A stretch of 64,000 bases of DNA from Coprococcus sp. (GCA_022793995.1 JAAWDY010000021.1:1-64000); one strand, 5' to 3'; shown: positions 8,556 through 17,406, counted from the stretch's first letter. A program made the numbers and translations. Notes: generated by a model from the letters alone, not told the origin.

Positions 8556-9719
8556 ATGATGTATAAATATTACTGTCTAAACCCAATCTCTCCTGTGGGA
8601 CTGGAAAAGTTTACGGATGATTATGTGCCGGCAGGCGAGGCGAAAGGTGCGGACGCTGTCCTAGTGCGCAGCGCTTCCATGCATGAGATGGAGCTTCCTT
8701 CTTCACTTAAGGCTGTGGCTCGCGCGGGAGCCGGCGTCAATAATATTCCGCTGGAACGATGTGCGGACCAGGGGATTGTTGTATTCAACACACCGGGAGC
8801 GAACGCCAACGGGGTGAAGGAATTGGTGATCGCCGGTATGCTCCTTGCCTCCCGTGATATCATCGGCGGTATCAACTGGGTGCAGGAAAATGAGGAGGAC
8901 GGCAATATTGCCAAAGATGCGGAAAAAGCGAAAAAGGCTTTCGCGGGCTGTGAGATTGAAGGCAAGAAACTAGGCGTAATCGGTCTTGGCGCCATCGGCG
9001 TCCTAGTGGCGAATGCCGCGACGAACTTAGGGATGGAGGTGTACGGATACGACCCGTATGTTTCCGTGGACTCTGCGTGGAGGCTGTCTCGAAGTATCCG
9101 ACATGCACAGAGCGTCGACGAACTGTACCAAGAATGCGACTACATTACCATCCACGTACCAGCAATGGAGGAGACAAAAGGATTTATAGACAAGAACGCG
9201 ATTGATTTGATGAAAGACGGCGTAGTCATTTTGAATTTTGCGAGAGATGTTCTTGTAAACAGCGAGGCGGTGGTGGACGCGCTGATCAGCGGCAAAGTAA
9301 AGCGCTATGTGACCGATTTTCCTACGCCGGAGATTGCTGGCGTGAGAAATGCGATCGTCATCCCACATCTCGGTGCTTCCACAGAAGAGTCCGAGGATAA
9401 TTGCGCGAAGATGGCGGTAAAAGAGGTGAGGGATTTCCTGGAAAATGGAAACATTACCCATTCTGTCAACTATCCGGACTGCACGATGGGAATCCGCAAT
9501 AAGACAAGAATTACGATTCTGCATAGGAATATTCCCAATATGATCGGACAGTTCACAGCTCTTTTGGCGAAAGACAATATCAACATTGCGGATATGACAA
9601 ACAAAAGCCGCGGCGCGTACGCGTACACAATGATTGACGTGGATTCCGAGACAGAAGAAAGCGTTTCCCGGGAGCTGGGAGAAGTCGAAGGAGTTCTGCG
9701 GGTCAGGATCATACGGTAG
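8556..9719 (+). CDS. serA: D-3-phosphoglycerate dehydrogenase (ACT-domain form)
   Basis: SerA oxidises 3-phosphoglycerate with NAD+, the entry to serine synthesis. The 387-residue protein is the short class. It has the Rossmann motif LGVIGLGAIGVLVANAATN in the middle and a C-terminal ACT domain from about residue 315 (NMIGQFTALLAKDNINIADM), which in relatives can bind serine for feedback inhibition. The start ATGATG at 8556 lies 2 bases after serC behind GAAGAGGAG; the second ATG (8559) is equally possible. It is the last gene of the operon. No clear terminator follows in the 158-base gap. Confidence 0.93.
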   Translation: MMYKYYCLNPISPVGLEKFTDDYVPAGEAKGADAVLVRSASMHEMELPSSLKAVARAGAGVNNIPLERCADQGIVVFNTPGANANGVKELVIAGMLLASRDIIGGINWVQENEEDGNIAKDAEKAKKAFAGCEIEGKKLGVIGLGAIGVLVANAATNLGMEVYGYDPYVSVDSAWRLSRSIRHAQSVDELYQECDYITIHVPAMEETKGFIDKNAIDLMKDGVVILNFARDVLVNSEAVVDALISGKVKRYVTDFPTPEIAGVRNAIVIPHLGASTEESEDNCAKMAVKEVRDFLENGNITHSVNYPDCTMGIRNKTRITILHRNIPNMIGQFTALLAKDNINIADMTNKSRGAYAYTMIDVDSETEESVSRELGEVEGVLRVRIIR

Positions 9720-9800
9720 AATACGTAGAATAAAAGGAGCTTATTCCCAATTTTGTAAATGATTTGACACAATATTTAAAATATATTAAGAAAATCCAAA

Positions 9801-9829
9801 TTGTATATTACACATAACTGAATTATAAT
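9801..9829 (+). promoter_or_regulatory. Promoter of the polysaccharide deacetylase gene
   Basis: TTGTAT (9801-9806) and TATAAT (9824-9829) with a 17-base spacer lie about 50 bases before the coding start. A further TTGACA at 9764 has no matching -10 and was not used. Confidence 0.55.
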
Positions 9830-9877
9830 GTACGTGAAAACTTTTTATAAATATAATTCTTGTGTGGTGATATACGA

Positions 9878-11374
9878 ATGAAAAATGAAGATTTAAGACG
9901 TGCCAGGTCAAGGTCCATGGCACAGAAGAAAAAGAGAATGAAAAAGATGCGCAGCAAAAGTGGAGGGAGAGAAAGCACCTCCTGGGGACGGATTGTAGGG
10001 GTGCTTATTGTCTGTCTGTTTGCCTGCGCATTTCTTAGCAGAGGAGCAGCGGCAAGCGAGAACAGCGAGATCTGCGTTACCTTGAAGGTGGAGGATGTAT
10101 CCATCGTACAGGGTGAGGAAAAGCCTGTTTTTACAGCGGGAGCTGTATGCCAGGGGAACGCGGATTCGGTACTTGATGCGAATACCGGATTTACAGTGCA
10201 GGATCTTGTGGATGAACTGAACCGGGGGATCGGATATACGCTGGAGTGTGAGACGGACGGCAGCAGGGAAGGAAGCTATATAATCAAGGCGGAACTTACG
10301 AGCCAGATTACCAACCCTTTGAACCTGGACTGGTTCGGGAAGGTGCGTATTGATATTAAGGACGGGAAGTTCCAGGTGAAAAATCAATACGGAGAGTGGG
10401 ACGGAAATAAGTTCAAACGGTGGGACGGAAACTATGTGACGAACGATTTCGTCGTTTACCATGAAAATACATATTATTTTGGTGAGGATGGAAAGCGCGC
10501 CGTTGGCTGGCAGGAGATTGGAGGCTCGAAGTATTTTTTCAGTAAAAAAGGGATCATGAAGACCGGCTGGTATGAAGAGAAGGACGGAACGAAGTACTAT
10601 TTTGGCGAGACCGGCGCGCTCAGCCTTGGGTGGGCGACAATAGACGGGGAGAAATATTATTTTGACCCGGAAGGAAAGATGCTGGCTGGAGAGCAGCAGG
10701 TAGGCGGAAGAAAGTGCGTGTTTGCAGAAGACGGCAAACTGGTATCCGCTGAGAACAGTGTGGATCCGAACAAGCCGATGATCGCGCTTACATTTGACGA
10801 TGGACCGGGACCGCGGACGCAGGAATTGCTGGAAGCCCTGGAGAAAGGTAACGCGCACGCGACCTTTTTCATGTTGGGACAGAGAGCTTCTCAGTATACG
10901 GATACATTGAAAAAAATGGCGGAGATCGGATGTGAACTGGGCAATCATACATACGACCATACAAGCCTTGCAAAGCTGGATGCGGATGGTGTGAAACAGC
11001 AGGTGGGAGATACGAATTCTGCGATCGCGCAGGCGGCGGGGCAGCCGGCAACGGTACTTCGGCCGAGCTATGGAGCCATCAATGACACAGTAAAAGAAAA
11101 TGCGGGCATGCCGATGATTCTGTGGTCCATTGACACTCTGGACTGGAAGACCAGGGATGCTAAGGCCACGGTTGACAATGTAATGGAAAGCGTAAAAGAC
11201 GGCGATATTGTTCTGATGCACGATATCCACACACAGACTATCGACGCAGCCATCGAATTGATACCGAAACTGACCGCCGCTGGATACCAGCTTGTGACGG
11301 TGAGCGAGATGGCGGAGGCAAGAGGATACACCCTGGAGAATGGGGCGAAATACGCTGAATTTTGGCCGGATTAG
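9878..11374 (+). CDS. Exported polysaccharide deacetylase with cell-wall-binding repeats
   Basis: The 498-residue protein has a very basic N-terminus and one membrane/signal segment (IVGVLIVCLFACAF), placing it outside the cell. A central region of about 130 residues carries aromatic repeats of the choline/glucan-binding type (GWQEIGGSKYFF, GWYEEKDGTKYYFGETG, GWATIDGEKYYFDPEGKM). The C-terminal NodB domain shows TFDDGPGP, HTYDH, RPSYGA, WSIDTLDW and LMHDIH, the metal-binding and catalytic motifs of CE4 deacetylases. It probably removes N-acetyl groups from peptidoglycan or another wall glycan (inference). The ATG at 9878 is preferred over a TTG at 9860 because GGTGA lies at usable spacing and the basic leader begins there. 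Confidence 0.88.
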   Translation: MKNEDLRRARSRSMAQKKKRMKKMRSKSGGRESTSWGRIVGVLIVCLFACAFLSRGAAASENSEICVTLKVEDVSIVQGEEKPVFTAGAVCQGNADSVLDANTGFTVQDLVDELNRGIGYTLECETDGSREGSYIIKAELTSQITNPLNLDWFGKVRIDIKDGKFQVKNQYGEWDGNKFKRWDGNYVTNDFVVYHENTYYFGEDGKRAVGWQEIGGSKYFFSKKGIMKTGWYEEKDGTKYYFGETGALSLGWATIDGEKYYFDPEGKMLAGEQQVGGRKCVFAEDGKLVSAENSVDPNKPMIALTFDDGPGPRTQELLEALEKGNAHATFFMLGQRASQYTDTLKKMAEIGCELGNHTYDHTSLAKLDADGVKQQVGDTNSAIAQAAGQPATVLRPSYGAINDTVKENAGMPMILWSIDTLDWKTRDAKATVDNVMESVKDGDIVLMHDIHTQTIDAAIELIPKLTAAGYQLVTVSEMAEARGYTLENGAKYAEFWPD

Positions 11375-11407
11375 GCATTAGTTAGTTGGATAGAAGGAGA
11401 AGACGAT

Positions 11408-12277
11408 ATGGGATATGAAATTACGGGACATACCGTACTCACCGGGCTTTTAGGCAGCCCGGTGGCACACAGTATTTCACCGATGATGCACAATGAAGCG
11501 TTTCGGCAGCTTGGGCTTGATTATGCATATTTAGCGTTTGACGTAGGGACAGACAGGCTTGAGATCGCAGTGGAAGGGCTGCGTGCGATGGGGGCGCGGG
11601 GATTTAATTTGACGATGCCGGACAAAAACTTGATGTGCGCTCTGGCGGATAAACTATCGCCGGCTTCTGAAATCGGTGGCGCGGTGAATACAGTAGTCAA
11701 TGACAACGGCGTGCTTACCGGCCACACCACTGACGGAATCGGGTTCATGCGTTCCGTTGCGGAGGAAGGCTGGGATATCATCGGTAAAAAGATCACCCTC
11801 CTTGGAGCGGGCGGTGCGGCTGCGGCGATCATGATCCAGGCGGCACTGGATGGAGTGGCGGAAATATCGATATTTAACATCCGAGATGATTTCTTTATCC
11901 GTGCGAAGGGGATACTGGAAAAACTAAGGGCACAGACCAGCTGTACTTTGAATCTTTACGATTTTTCTGATCCAGAAGCGCTGCGAAAAGAGATAGCAGA
12001 AAGTGTTCTTCTGGTAAACGGAACCGCAATCGGAATGGCGCCGAATGTGGACCGCTGTATTATAACAGATGATAGTTTATTCCGAAAAGATTTGTATGTA
12101 TTCGATGTGATCTACAATCCTGAGGAGACATTGTTTCTGAAGAAAGCAAGAGCTGCGGGCTGTGCGGCGGCAAATGGTCTGAATATGCTCCTCTACCAGG
12201 GAGCTGCGTCCTTTGAGCTGTGGACCGGGAGAGAGATGCCGGTGGATATCATAAAGGGAAAATATTTTAAACGGTAG
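11408..12277 (+). CDS. aroE: Shikimate dehydrogenase
   Basis: AroE reduces 3-dehydroshikimate to shikimate with NADPH. The 289-residue protein has the substrate motif LGSPVAHSISPMMHNEAF, the segment NLTMPDKNLM with the catalytic Lys, and the nucleotide motif LLGAGGAAAAIMIQAAL. AGAAGGAGAAG precedes the start. It is 34 bases after the deacetylase and 6 bases before a HipA-like gene, so it is not grouped with the aroF-aroB operon further on, although both serve chorismate synthesis. The NADPH-loop assignment is by motif only; a quinate/shikimate dehydrogenase activity is possible. Confidence 0.92.
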   Translation: MGYEITGHTVLTGLLGSPVAHSISPMMHNEAFRQLGLDYAYLAFDVGTDRLEIAVEGLRAMGARGFNLTMPDKNLMCALADKLSPASEIGGAVNTVVNDNGVLTGHTTDGIGFMRSVAEEGWDIIGKKITLLGAGGAAAAIMIQAALDGVAEISIFNIRDDFFIRAKGILEKLRAQTSCTLNLYDFSDPEALRKEIAESVLLVNGTAIGMAPNVDRCIITDDSLFRKDLYVFDVIYNPEETLFLKKARAAGCAAANGLNMLLYQGAASFELWTGREMPVDIIKGKYFKR

Positions 12278-12283
12278 GAAAAG

Positions 12284-13357
12284 ATGGAGCTTTTATTGAA
12301 AGATGTTCCCATTTTGAAGATAAAAGAAAATGGAACATGTACGATCCTTGATTTTGCACGCCTTCCGTTTGCCCTGAGAAAAGAGGATATTACCTTTGCC
12401 GATTTTATTGAATGGGCGTCCAGCCGTACGCTTTCTATTGGACGGAGTTATGCAAAAGAGATATTGAACACAATGCGGTTATCGCAAAGTAACCGATATA
12501 CGGTCTGTAAGGCATGTAGAGGCGTATCATTGGAAGATTCATATTGGCTCCGTCAGGACGGCGACGAGAAAACATGGAAAGATGTAAATCTCTTTGAGAA
12601 TCCGTTTTCTCTTTTTATCACGGAAATTTCTCTTTCAGGGAGAAGCGTGCATTATAAAGAAAAAATGCATTTAAAAGAGGAGATTCATACCCCAGAGCTT
12701 ACGACGCTTGGCGCAAGCGCAAAAGGATGGATACGACACAAGGATGGGATTCATCTGCATAAGGTCGGAAGATACGAAGCGCCGGCAGCGGAGATATTGT
12801 CGGCCATCGGGATCGAACATATGGAATACCAGATTTCTACAGAAGAGGAGATTTCCTCTTATTTGTCTGCAGAACGCAGAGAATGGATCGAGAGCGTGGG
12901 AGAGAAAATCGTGAATTCCAGGCTTTTCACTTCAGAAGAGACAGCTTTTGTCACATTTGAAGAATTTAAACTATTTTGCGCGTCTTATGGTTTGAACCCA
13001 TATGAAGAAGCTGTAAAGATCGACCGGAAAGCATATCTGCAAATGCAGATCGCGGACTATTTGCTGAATAATAATGACAGGCATGAGCAGAACTGGGGAT
13101 TTTTGATGGAAAATGAAACCGGAAAGATTACAGGGTATTGCCCACTGTTTGACCATGACCATGCATTTTCTGCCTACCCGGACGTTGTTTCGCAGACTAC
13201 AGAAAAGATGTGTACCCTCGAAGAGGCGGGGAGGGCCGCACAAAAAGAATTGAAAATGGATTTGGGTAGAATGGATAAAATGGAAAAGCCATGCCTTTTG
13301 ACGCGGGAACAATGGGAACAGGTGTTAGAGCGGAAAGAACGATTGTGTGGAGAATAA
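12284..13357 (+). CDS. HipA-like kinase-fold protein
   Basis: This 357-residue protein has the C-terminal catalytic features of HipA-type Ser/Thr kinases: NNNDRHEQNWGFLM around residue 262 (catalytic loop) and CPLFDHDHAFSAY around 285 (metal-binding DxD-like segment). The N-terminal 160 residues (ILDFARLPFALRKEDI and following) are not a standard HipA domain. No small HTH antitoxin gene accompanies it; it follows aroE by 6 bases. Unlike the broken relative at 2092-2803 it appears intact. Its target is unknown. HipA itself phosphorylates glutamyl-tRNA synthetase, but that should not be assumed here. Confidence 0.65.
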   Translation: MELLLKDVPILKIKENGTCTILDFARLPFALRKEDITFADFIEWASSRTLSIGRSYAKEILNTMRLSQSNRYTVCKACRGVSLEDSYWLRQDGDEKTWKDVNLFENPFSLFITEISLSGRSVHYKEKMHLKEEIHTPELTTLGASAKGWIRHKDGIHLHKVGRYEAPAAEILSAIGIEHMEYQISTEEEISSYLSAERREWIESVGEKIVNSRLFTSEETAFVTFEEFKLFCASYGLNPYEEAVKIDRKAYLQMQIADYLLNNNDRHEQNWGFLMENETGKITGYCPLFDHDHAFSAYPDVVSQTTEKMCTLEEAGRAAQKELKMDLGRMDKMEKPCLLTREQWEQVLERKERLCGE

Positions 13358-13412
13358 GATTTCCATAAGAGAAATTTACGCAAATTTGCAAATTCGCAGG
13401 TTCAGAAAATAG

Positions 13413-13441
13413 TTGACAAACTAGGTAAGGTTGTGTATGAT
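13413..13441 (+). promoter_or_regulatory. Promoter of the T-box/aroF transcript
   Basis: TTGACA (13413-13418), a 17-base spacer and TATGAT (13436-13441) form a near-consensus housekeeping promoter. Predicted start is near 13448, leaving a leader of about 365 bases before aroF. Confidence 0.8.
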
Positions 13442-13514
13442 ATCTTTAAGTTTTTTCTATCCGTTTACAATTACATATTCTACTATTAAATACGTTGAAA
13501 AGAAGTAGTAAGTA

Positions 13515-13773
13515 TGACAAACTGGCACAGAGAGTCCTTAGATGGTGGGATAAGGATGCAGTAAGTCGTAGTGAATTCCTCTTGGAGTAGAGTGCTGAAC
13601 ATACTTTTTTAAGTCAGTAGGCATATCCGGCAGCAGCCGTTATCTGCAAGGGTATAACCGCATGGCGGCGTACCTGGCGAGGCAGTGACCGCGAGGTTAT
13701 TGTGAATTGAGGTGGAACCACGAAGTATAGAATACTCTCGTCCTCTGTATATACAGGAGACGGGAGTTTTTTT
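13515..13773 (+). promoter_or_regulatory. T-box riboswitch leader of aroF-aroB
   Basis: T-box leaders sense uncharged tRNA and allow read-through when an amino acid is scarce. Stem I closes with GGCAC (13524-13528) and GTGCT (13592-13596), carries AGAGAG and a GATGGTGGGA loop, and ends with TTGGAGT. The antiterminator motif GAGGTGGAACCACG is at 13709-13722. The likely specifier is UUC (Phe) at 13576-13578 in GTGAATTCCTC, fitting an aromatic gene downstream. However, the UGGA of the T-box would pair with a U73 discriminator, whereas tRNA-Phe has A73, so amino-acid identity is unsettled. Confidence 0.9.
13734..13773 (+). terminator. T-box-controlled rho-independent terminator
   Basis: A 16-base stem (13734-13749 with 13752-13767, one mismatch and some G-U pairs) is followed by TTTTTTT ending at 13773. 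It lies directly after the T-box motif, as the alternative to the antiterminator. Confidence 0.88.
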
Positions 13774-13813
13774 ACTCTATAGGGAAACTATATCACAGGA
13801 AGGGGAAGAATAT

Positions 13814-14827
13814 ATGATTATAGTATTAAAACCAAGGACCAGTGAGGAAAATGTCCGGCGCGTGGAGAATCTTGTGCGTTCAAAAGGATTGGAGGTGCAC
13901 ACAGTTATCGGGGAAGATTTAACGATTATCGGCTGTATCGGCGATACAGTGCGGATCGACCCGAGACTGTTTGAGGTGGACAAAAGTGTGGAAAAAGTCA
14001 TGCATGTCCAGGAGCCGTATAAATTGGTGAACCGTGCCTTCCACCCGGAAGATACCATCGTGGATGTATCCGGCGTAAAAGTCGGAGGCGGCCATATGGC
14101 GCTCATCGCAGGCCCTTGTTCGGTGGAAAGCGAAGAGCAAGTAATCGCTATTGCAAAAGAGGTCAAAGCTTATGGCGCAAATATGCTGCGGGGCGGCGCT
14201 TTTAAACCTCGGACCAGCCCATATTCTTTCCAAGGGATGGGGCTTTCAGGCCTGGATATTCTCTGTAAAGCCAAGGAGGCGACAGGACTTCCGATTGTGA
14301 CAGAGCTGATGTCCGCGGACTATCTAGATATTTTTGATGAGAAAGTAGACTTGATCCAGATCGGGGCGCGGAACATGCAGAATTTTGACCTGCTCAAGCA
14401 GTTAGGAAGAACAAAGCGTCCGATTCTTCTGAAACGTGGCTTGAACGCCACTTATGAGGAGTGGATGATGTCTGCGGAATATATTATGGCTTCTGGCAAC
14501 CAGAATGTGATTCTATGTGAGAGAGGTATGCGCACTTTTGAGAGCTATACCAGGAATACGCTGGATTTGCAGGCGATTCCCGTCACACGGCGTCTCAGTC
14601 ATTTGCCGATTGTGATAGACCCAAGCCATGCGGGAGGAAAATGGTGGCTGGTGGACTCCATGGCAAAAGCGTCCATAGCGGCAGGGGCAGATGGGTTGAT
14701 GATCGAGGTGCACAATAATCCGGAATGCGCACTCTGTGACGGCGGGCAGTCCCTCAAGCCTGTAAAATACGGAAAACTTCTGGGAGAATTACGGCAGATC
14801 GCAAAGGTGATCGGAAAGGAGATGTAA
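13814..14827 (+). CDS. aroF: 3-deoxy-7-phosphoheptulonate (DAHP) synthase
   Basis: The enzyme condenses PEP and erythrose 4-phosphate, the committed step of the shikimate pathway. The 337-residue protein has an N-terminal ferredoxin-like regulatory domain (MIIVLKPRTSEENVRRVENL, about 70 residues) followed by the type I-beta barrel with LIAGPCSVES, RGGAFKPRTSPYSFQG, QIGARNMQNF, LLKRGL and VIDPSHAGG. The start at 13814 has GGAAGGGGAAG upstream and begins the conserved domain; an earlier in-frame start would lie inside the T-box. Expression is set by the T-box. Its stop is directly followed by the aroB ATG. Confidence 0.95.
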   Translation: MIIVLKPRTSEENVRRVENLVRSKGLEVHTVIGEDLTIIGCIGDTVRIDPRLFEVDKSVEKVMHVQEPYKLVNRAFHPEDTIVDVSGVKVGGGHMALIAGPCSVESEEQVIAIAKEVKAYGANMLRGGAFKPRTSPYSFQGMGLSGLDILCKAKEATGLPIVTELMSADYLDIFDEKVDLIQIGARNMQNFDLLKQLGRTKRPILLKRGLNATYEEWMMSAEYIMASGNQNVILCERGMRTFESYTRNTLDLQAIPVTRRLSHLPIVIDPSHAGGKWWLVDSMAKASIAAGADGLMIEVHNNPECALCDGGQSLKPVKYGKLLGELRQIAKVIGKEM

Positions 14828-15886
14828 ATGCATCTATATGTGGATTTAAAAGAGCATGGGTATCCTATTTATATAGAAAGAGGAGTCCTGGAAAAGGCGG
14901 ATGAAAAGATAAAAGAGGTATATTCAGGGAAGCGCATTTTTATCATTTCGGACGATCATGTATTTTCTTATTATGGAGAACAGCTGAAGGAGATATTATC
15001 CAGGTCATATATGTGTTCTGAGGTCATTATCCCTCACGGAGAGCCATCGAAAAGCTTCGATACTTTGCCTACCGTATATGCGTCCTTGCTGAAAGAACGG
15101 ATTACAAGGACGGATTTGATCGTGGCGTTAGGAGGAGGTGTAGTCGGAGATTTAGCGGGCTTTATTGCAGCGACAATTTTAAGAGGTGTTCCCTTCGTGC
15201 AGATTCCCACGTCAATCCTGGCGCAGGTAGATTCTTCGGTGGGAGGAAAGGTAGCAGTTGACCTTCCGCAAGGGAAAAACCTGGTGGGCGCGTTTTATCA
15301 GCCGAAACTGGTGCTCATTGATCCCAATGTGCTGGACACCTTACCAGAACGTTACATTGTTGACGGAATGGGGGAAGTCATCAAATACGGGTGTATTAAG
15401 GATGCCGTGCTTTTTAATAAACTGGAGGAATACGGTTCGTTTGATAAAATGAAAGAGCATATGACCGAAGTTATCTCAACCTGCGTGGATATCAAGAGAC
15501 GGGTCGTGGAAGCAGATGAGTTCGACCTGGGGGAGAGGATTTTGTTGAATTTCGGTCATACACTCGCACATACCATTGAACAGCAGTTTCACTATGAGAG
15601 GGAGAGTCATGGCGAAGCAATCGCGATCGGAATGTACCAAATCACCCGTATCGCGGAAGAAAAGGGATTGACAAAGCCGGGGGAGACGGAGAGGATCCGG
15701 CGGGTACTTGGGATGTACGGACTTCCGGTGCAGGCGCATCTTTCGATCGACTGTCTTACGGACGCTATGAAACTGGATAAAAAAACATTGGATGCAAAAT
15801 TGAAAGTCGTGTTGCTGCATGAAATCGGAAACGCCTATACGTATCCAACAGATATAGAGTTCTTTTCGGGAGAACGCGAGGTCTAG
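14828..15886 (+). CDS. aroB: 3-dehydroquinate synthase
   Basis: AroB cyclises DAHP to 3-dehydroquinate using NAD+ and a divalent metal. The 352-residue protein shows GEPSKSFDT, the NAD-binding ALGGGVVGDLAGFIAAT, IPTSILAQVDSSVGGKVAVD and the metal-ligand segment NFGHTLAHTIE with a later ESHGEAIAIGM. It starts directly after the aroF TAA (no gap), so the two enzymes of the first two shikimate steps are translationally coupled under the T-box. Confidence 0.95.
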   Translation: MHLYVDLKEHGYPIYIERGVLEKADEKIKEVYSGKRIFIISDDHVFSYYGEQLKEILSRSYMCSEVIIPHGEPSKSFDTLPTVYASLLKERITRTDLIVALGGGVVGDLAGFIAATILRGVPFVQIPTSILAQVDSSVGGKVAVDLPQGKNLVGAFYQPKLVLIDPNVLDTLPERYIVDGMGEVIKYGCIKDAVLFNKLEEYGSFDKMKEHMTEVISTCVDIKRRVVEADEFDLGERILLNFGHTLAHTIEQQFHYERESHGEAIAIGMYQITRIAEEKGLTKPGETERIRRVLGMYGLPVQAHLSIDCLTDAMKLDKKTLDAKLKVVLLHEIGNAYTYPTDIEFFSGEREV

Positions 15887-15890
15887 GAAA

Positions 15891-16181
15891 ATGGAAAAAT
15901 ATTCGGAAGAAAAACTCTGGGAAACATTGGAAAAACTCCAGGGAACCGATTTTTATACGGCAAAAGGATTGCAGTATCAATACACCATCAAGGGAGGCGA
16001 GATGTTCGTCTCCCGCAGGGAAAAAACGATCACAAAAGCAACAATCATACTTGCGGCAAAAAAGGCAGTTGCCATGCAGCTAGAAGGAAAAGCGGTAGAT
16101 GGCCCAAAAAAGCTGGGCGTGTATGGGGCAAGCTATCTCTGGCCGGTATTCAAGGAAATTGGTGTTATTAAAGAACCATAG
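15891..16181 (+). CDS. Small protein of unknown function in the aro operon
   Basis: The 96-residue protein begins 4 bases after aroB and has no membrane segment or signal peptide. It starts MEKYSEEKLWETLEKLQG and continues with a basic stretch (SRREKTITKATIILAAKKAV) and KKLGVYGASYLWPVFKEIGVI. The ITKATIILAAKKAV...YLWPVFKEIG pattern could be a small alpha/beta fold that includes a helix-turn-helix-like turn, but I do not recognise the family. Spacing indicates cotranscription with aroF-aroB. Confidence 0.6.
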   Translation: MEKYSEEKLWETLEKLQGTDFYTAKGLQYQYTIKGGEMFVSRREKTITKATIILAAKKAVAMQLEGKAVDGPKKLGVYGASYLWPVFKEIGVIKEP

Positions 16182-16237
16182 GGACTGTGAATCGTAATAT
16201 ATCGGGAGTATTATAAGCAATAAAAAGCGAATAGTAG

Positions 16238-16266
16238 TTGAAAAAGTGCAGATAATAGTCTATAAT
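16238..16266 (+). promoter_or_regulatory. Strong promoter of the 6S-like RNA
   Basis: TTGAAA (16238-16243), a 17-base spacer and TATAAT (16261-16266). The predicted start near 16273 is followed by no coding frame, so the promoter drives an RNA gene. Confidence 0.75.
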
Positions 16267-16272
16267 AAGGAA

Positions 16273-16498
16273 TAGAAAACCTGGGGTGTGCGATACTTCC
16301 GTATTTTTGAACCTACAAAACTTTAAACGGGATTCCTATATCTCTGTAATATGCCAGGCCTCCGAATACGCAGGGGAAGGCAGAAAAGCAGATGCGGTCG
16401 CCCACCTGGCCTCAGGCTAGGAGTCAAAAAACGGAAAACGGCATTTCCGGGGATCTACAAATGATAAAAAGGCAGTTGCGAGAGCAACTGTCCTTTTA
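16273..16498 (+). ncRNA. ssrS: Structured non-coding RNA, probably 6S RNA
   Basis: A transcript of about 190-225 bases is bounded by a near-consensus promoter and a terminator and contains no ORF. A closing stem pairs TTCCGT-TTTTTGA (about 16297-16310) with TCAAAAAACGGAA (about 16425-16437). Inside it lies a large unpaired stretch (ACCTACAAAACTTTAAACGG) and an apical arm closed by GCCAGG and CCTGGC. Long terminal stem, central bubble and apical arm, in a stand-alone gene of this size, match bacterial 6S RNA, which sequesters housekeeping RNA polymerase. The sequence also resembles clostridial 6S RNA as I recall it. SRP RNA was considered, but its GGAAGGAAGCAG core is absent. Confidence 0.55.
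16466..16498 (+). terminator. Rho-independent terminator of the 6S-like RNA
   Basis: CAGTTGC and GCAACTG pair around a GAGA loop, extended by AAAAGG/CCTTTT, with a short T-run at the 3' side. Confidence 0.75.
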
Positions 16499-16578
16499 AT
16501 GGAAACAATTTATGGAACAAGATTCCGGAGGATAAGTTTCCTGGTATATTATGGCGGAGCTGAAAGGTATTTTAGATT

Positions 16579-17406
16579 ATGAAAATAACAGTGAACAGGG
16601 TTTTGGAATTTAAAGCACAGGTATCGGAAAACCATACTGGTGCATATGCAGCCCAGTCGGCTTATTTCTTTATGCTGAGTATGATACCGATTATCTTGCT
16701 CCTTCTTACGATTATACAGTATACCCCGGTGACTAAAGCGGATGTTATGACTGCCGCGGTGAGGGTGTTTCCGGAAGAGAATATGCAGGACTTCATTGTA
16801 GGGATCGTGAATCAGGTTTACAATCAGTCCCATACAGTCATCCCCGTCACAGCTGTGGTCGCCCTCTGGTCTGCGGGAAAGGGAGTGCTGGCTATGAGTA
16901 ATGGACTCAATGCCGCATATCAAATTTCAGAGACAAGAAATTATTTCTATTTAAGGATCAGAGCATCATTTTATACCATTATATTTATCATCGCGATTGT
17001 CCTTGGTCTTGTCTTATCCGTTTTTGGAAACAGTATCAGCATTTTTATCAATCAAAGATTTCCGTTCCTGGCGGATACGACAGCATTTATTCTGCAGATG
17101 AGGACAGTTGTTACATTCGTGATCCTGCTGGGATTTTCGCTAGTGATCTACAGGTTCTTGCCGAACCGCAGGGCCGGGATAAAGAAACAGCTTCCAGGTG
17201 CGGTTTTTACTTCTATTGGATGGCTTGTGATCTCGTTTATTTTTTCGATGTATTTGACAATTTTTCGTGGTTTTTCTGGTCTTTATGGGAGTATGACGGC
17301 AATTATCCTTGTCATGCTGTGGTTGTATTTTTGCATGTATGTCATGTTGATGGGAGGACTTTTGAACCATATATGGCAGGAAAAAGTCGAAATTTGGGAA
17401 ATATAG
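16579..17406 (+). CDS. YihY/BrkB-family inner-membrane protein
   Basis: The 275-residue protein has about six hydrophobic segments (for example YFFMLSMIPIILLLLTII, FYTIIFIIAIVLGLVLSVF, VVTFVILLGFSLVIY and AIILVMLWLYFCMYVMLMGG) and the family signatures AAQSAYFFMLSMIP and ALWSAGKGVLAMSNGLNAAY. Despite old names linking the family to ribonuclease BN or virulence factor BrkB, its function is not known; transport is often suggested. It lies between the 6S-like RNA and the polysaccharide operon and has its own weak AAAGG ribosome site. Confidence 0.88.
   Translation: MKITVNRVLEFKAQVSENHTGAYAAQSAYFFMLSMIPIILLLLTIIQYTPVTKADVMTAAVRVFPEENMQDFIVGIVNQVYNQSHTVIPVTAVVALWSAGKGVLAMSNGLNAAYQISETRNYFYLRIRASFYTIIFIIAIVLGLVLSVFGNSISIFINQRFPFLADTTAFILQMRTVVTFVILLGFSLVIYRFLPNRRAGIKKQLPGAVFTSIGWLVISFIFSMYLTIFRGFSGLYGSMTAIILVMLWLYFCMYVMLMGGLLNHIWQEKVEIWEI

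Noticed and set aside
9764..9792. TTGACA as a promoter -35
   Set aside because: No acceptable -10 at 16-18 bases; the TTGTAT/TATAAT pair just downstream is better.
9908..11230. 440-codon minus-strand frame
   Set aside because: It is an antisense shadow of the polysaccharide deacetylase, whose domains and promoter are clear. The product has no recognisable motif.
16340..16440. SRP (4.5S) RNA
   Set aside because: The conserved GGAAGGAAGCAG tetraloop region is missing and the promoter-to-terminator length and central bubble fit 6S better.
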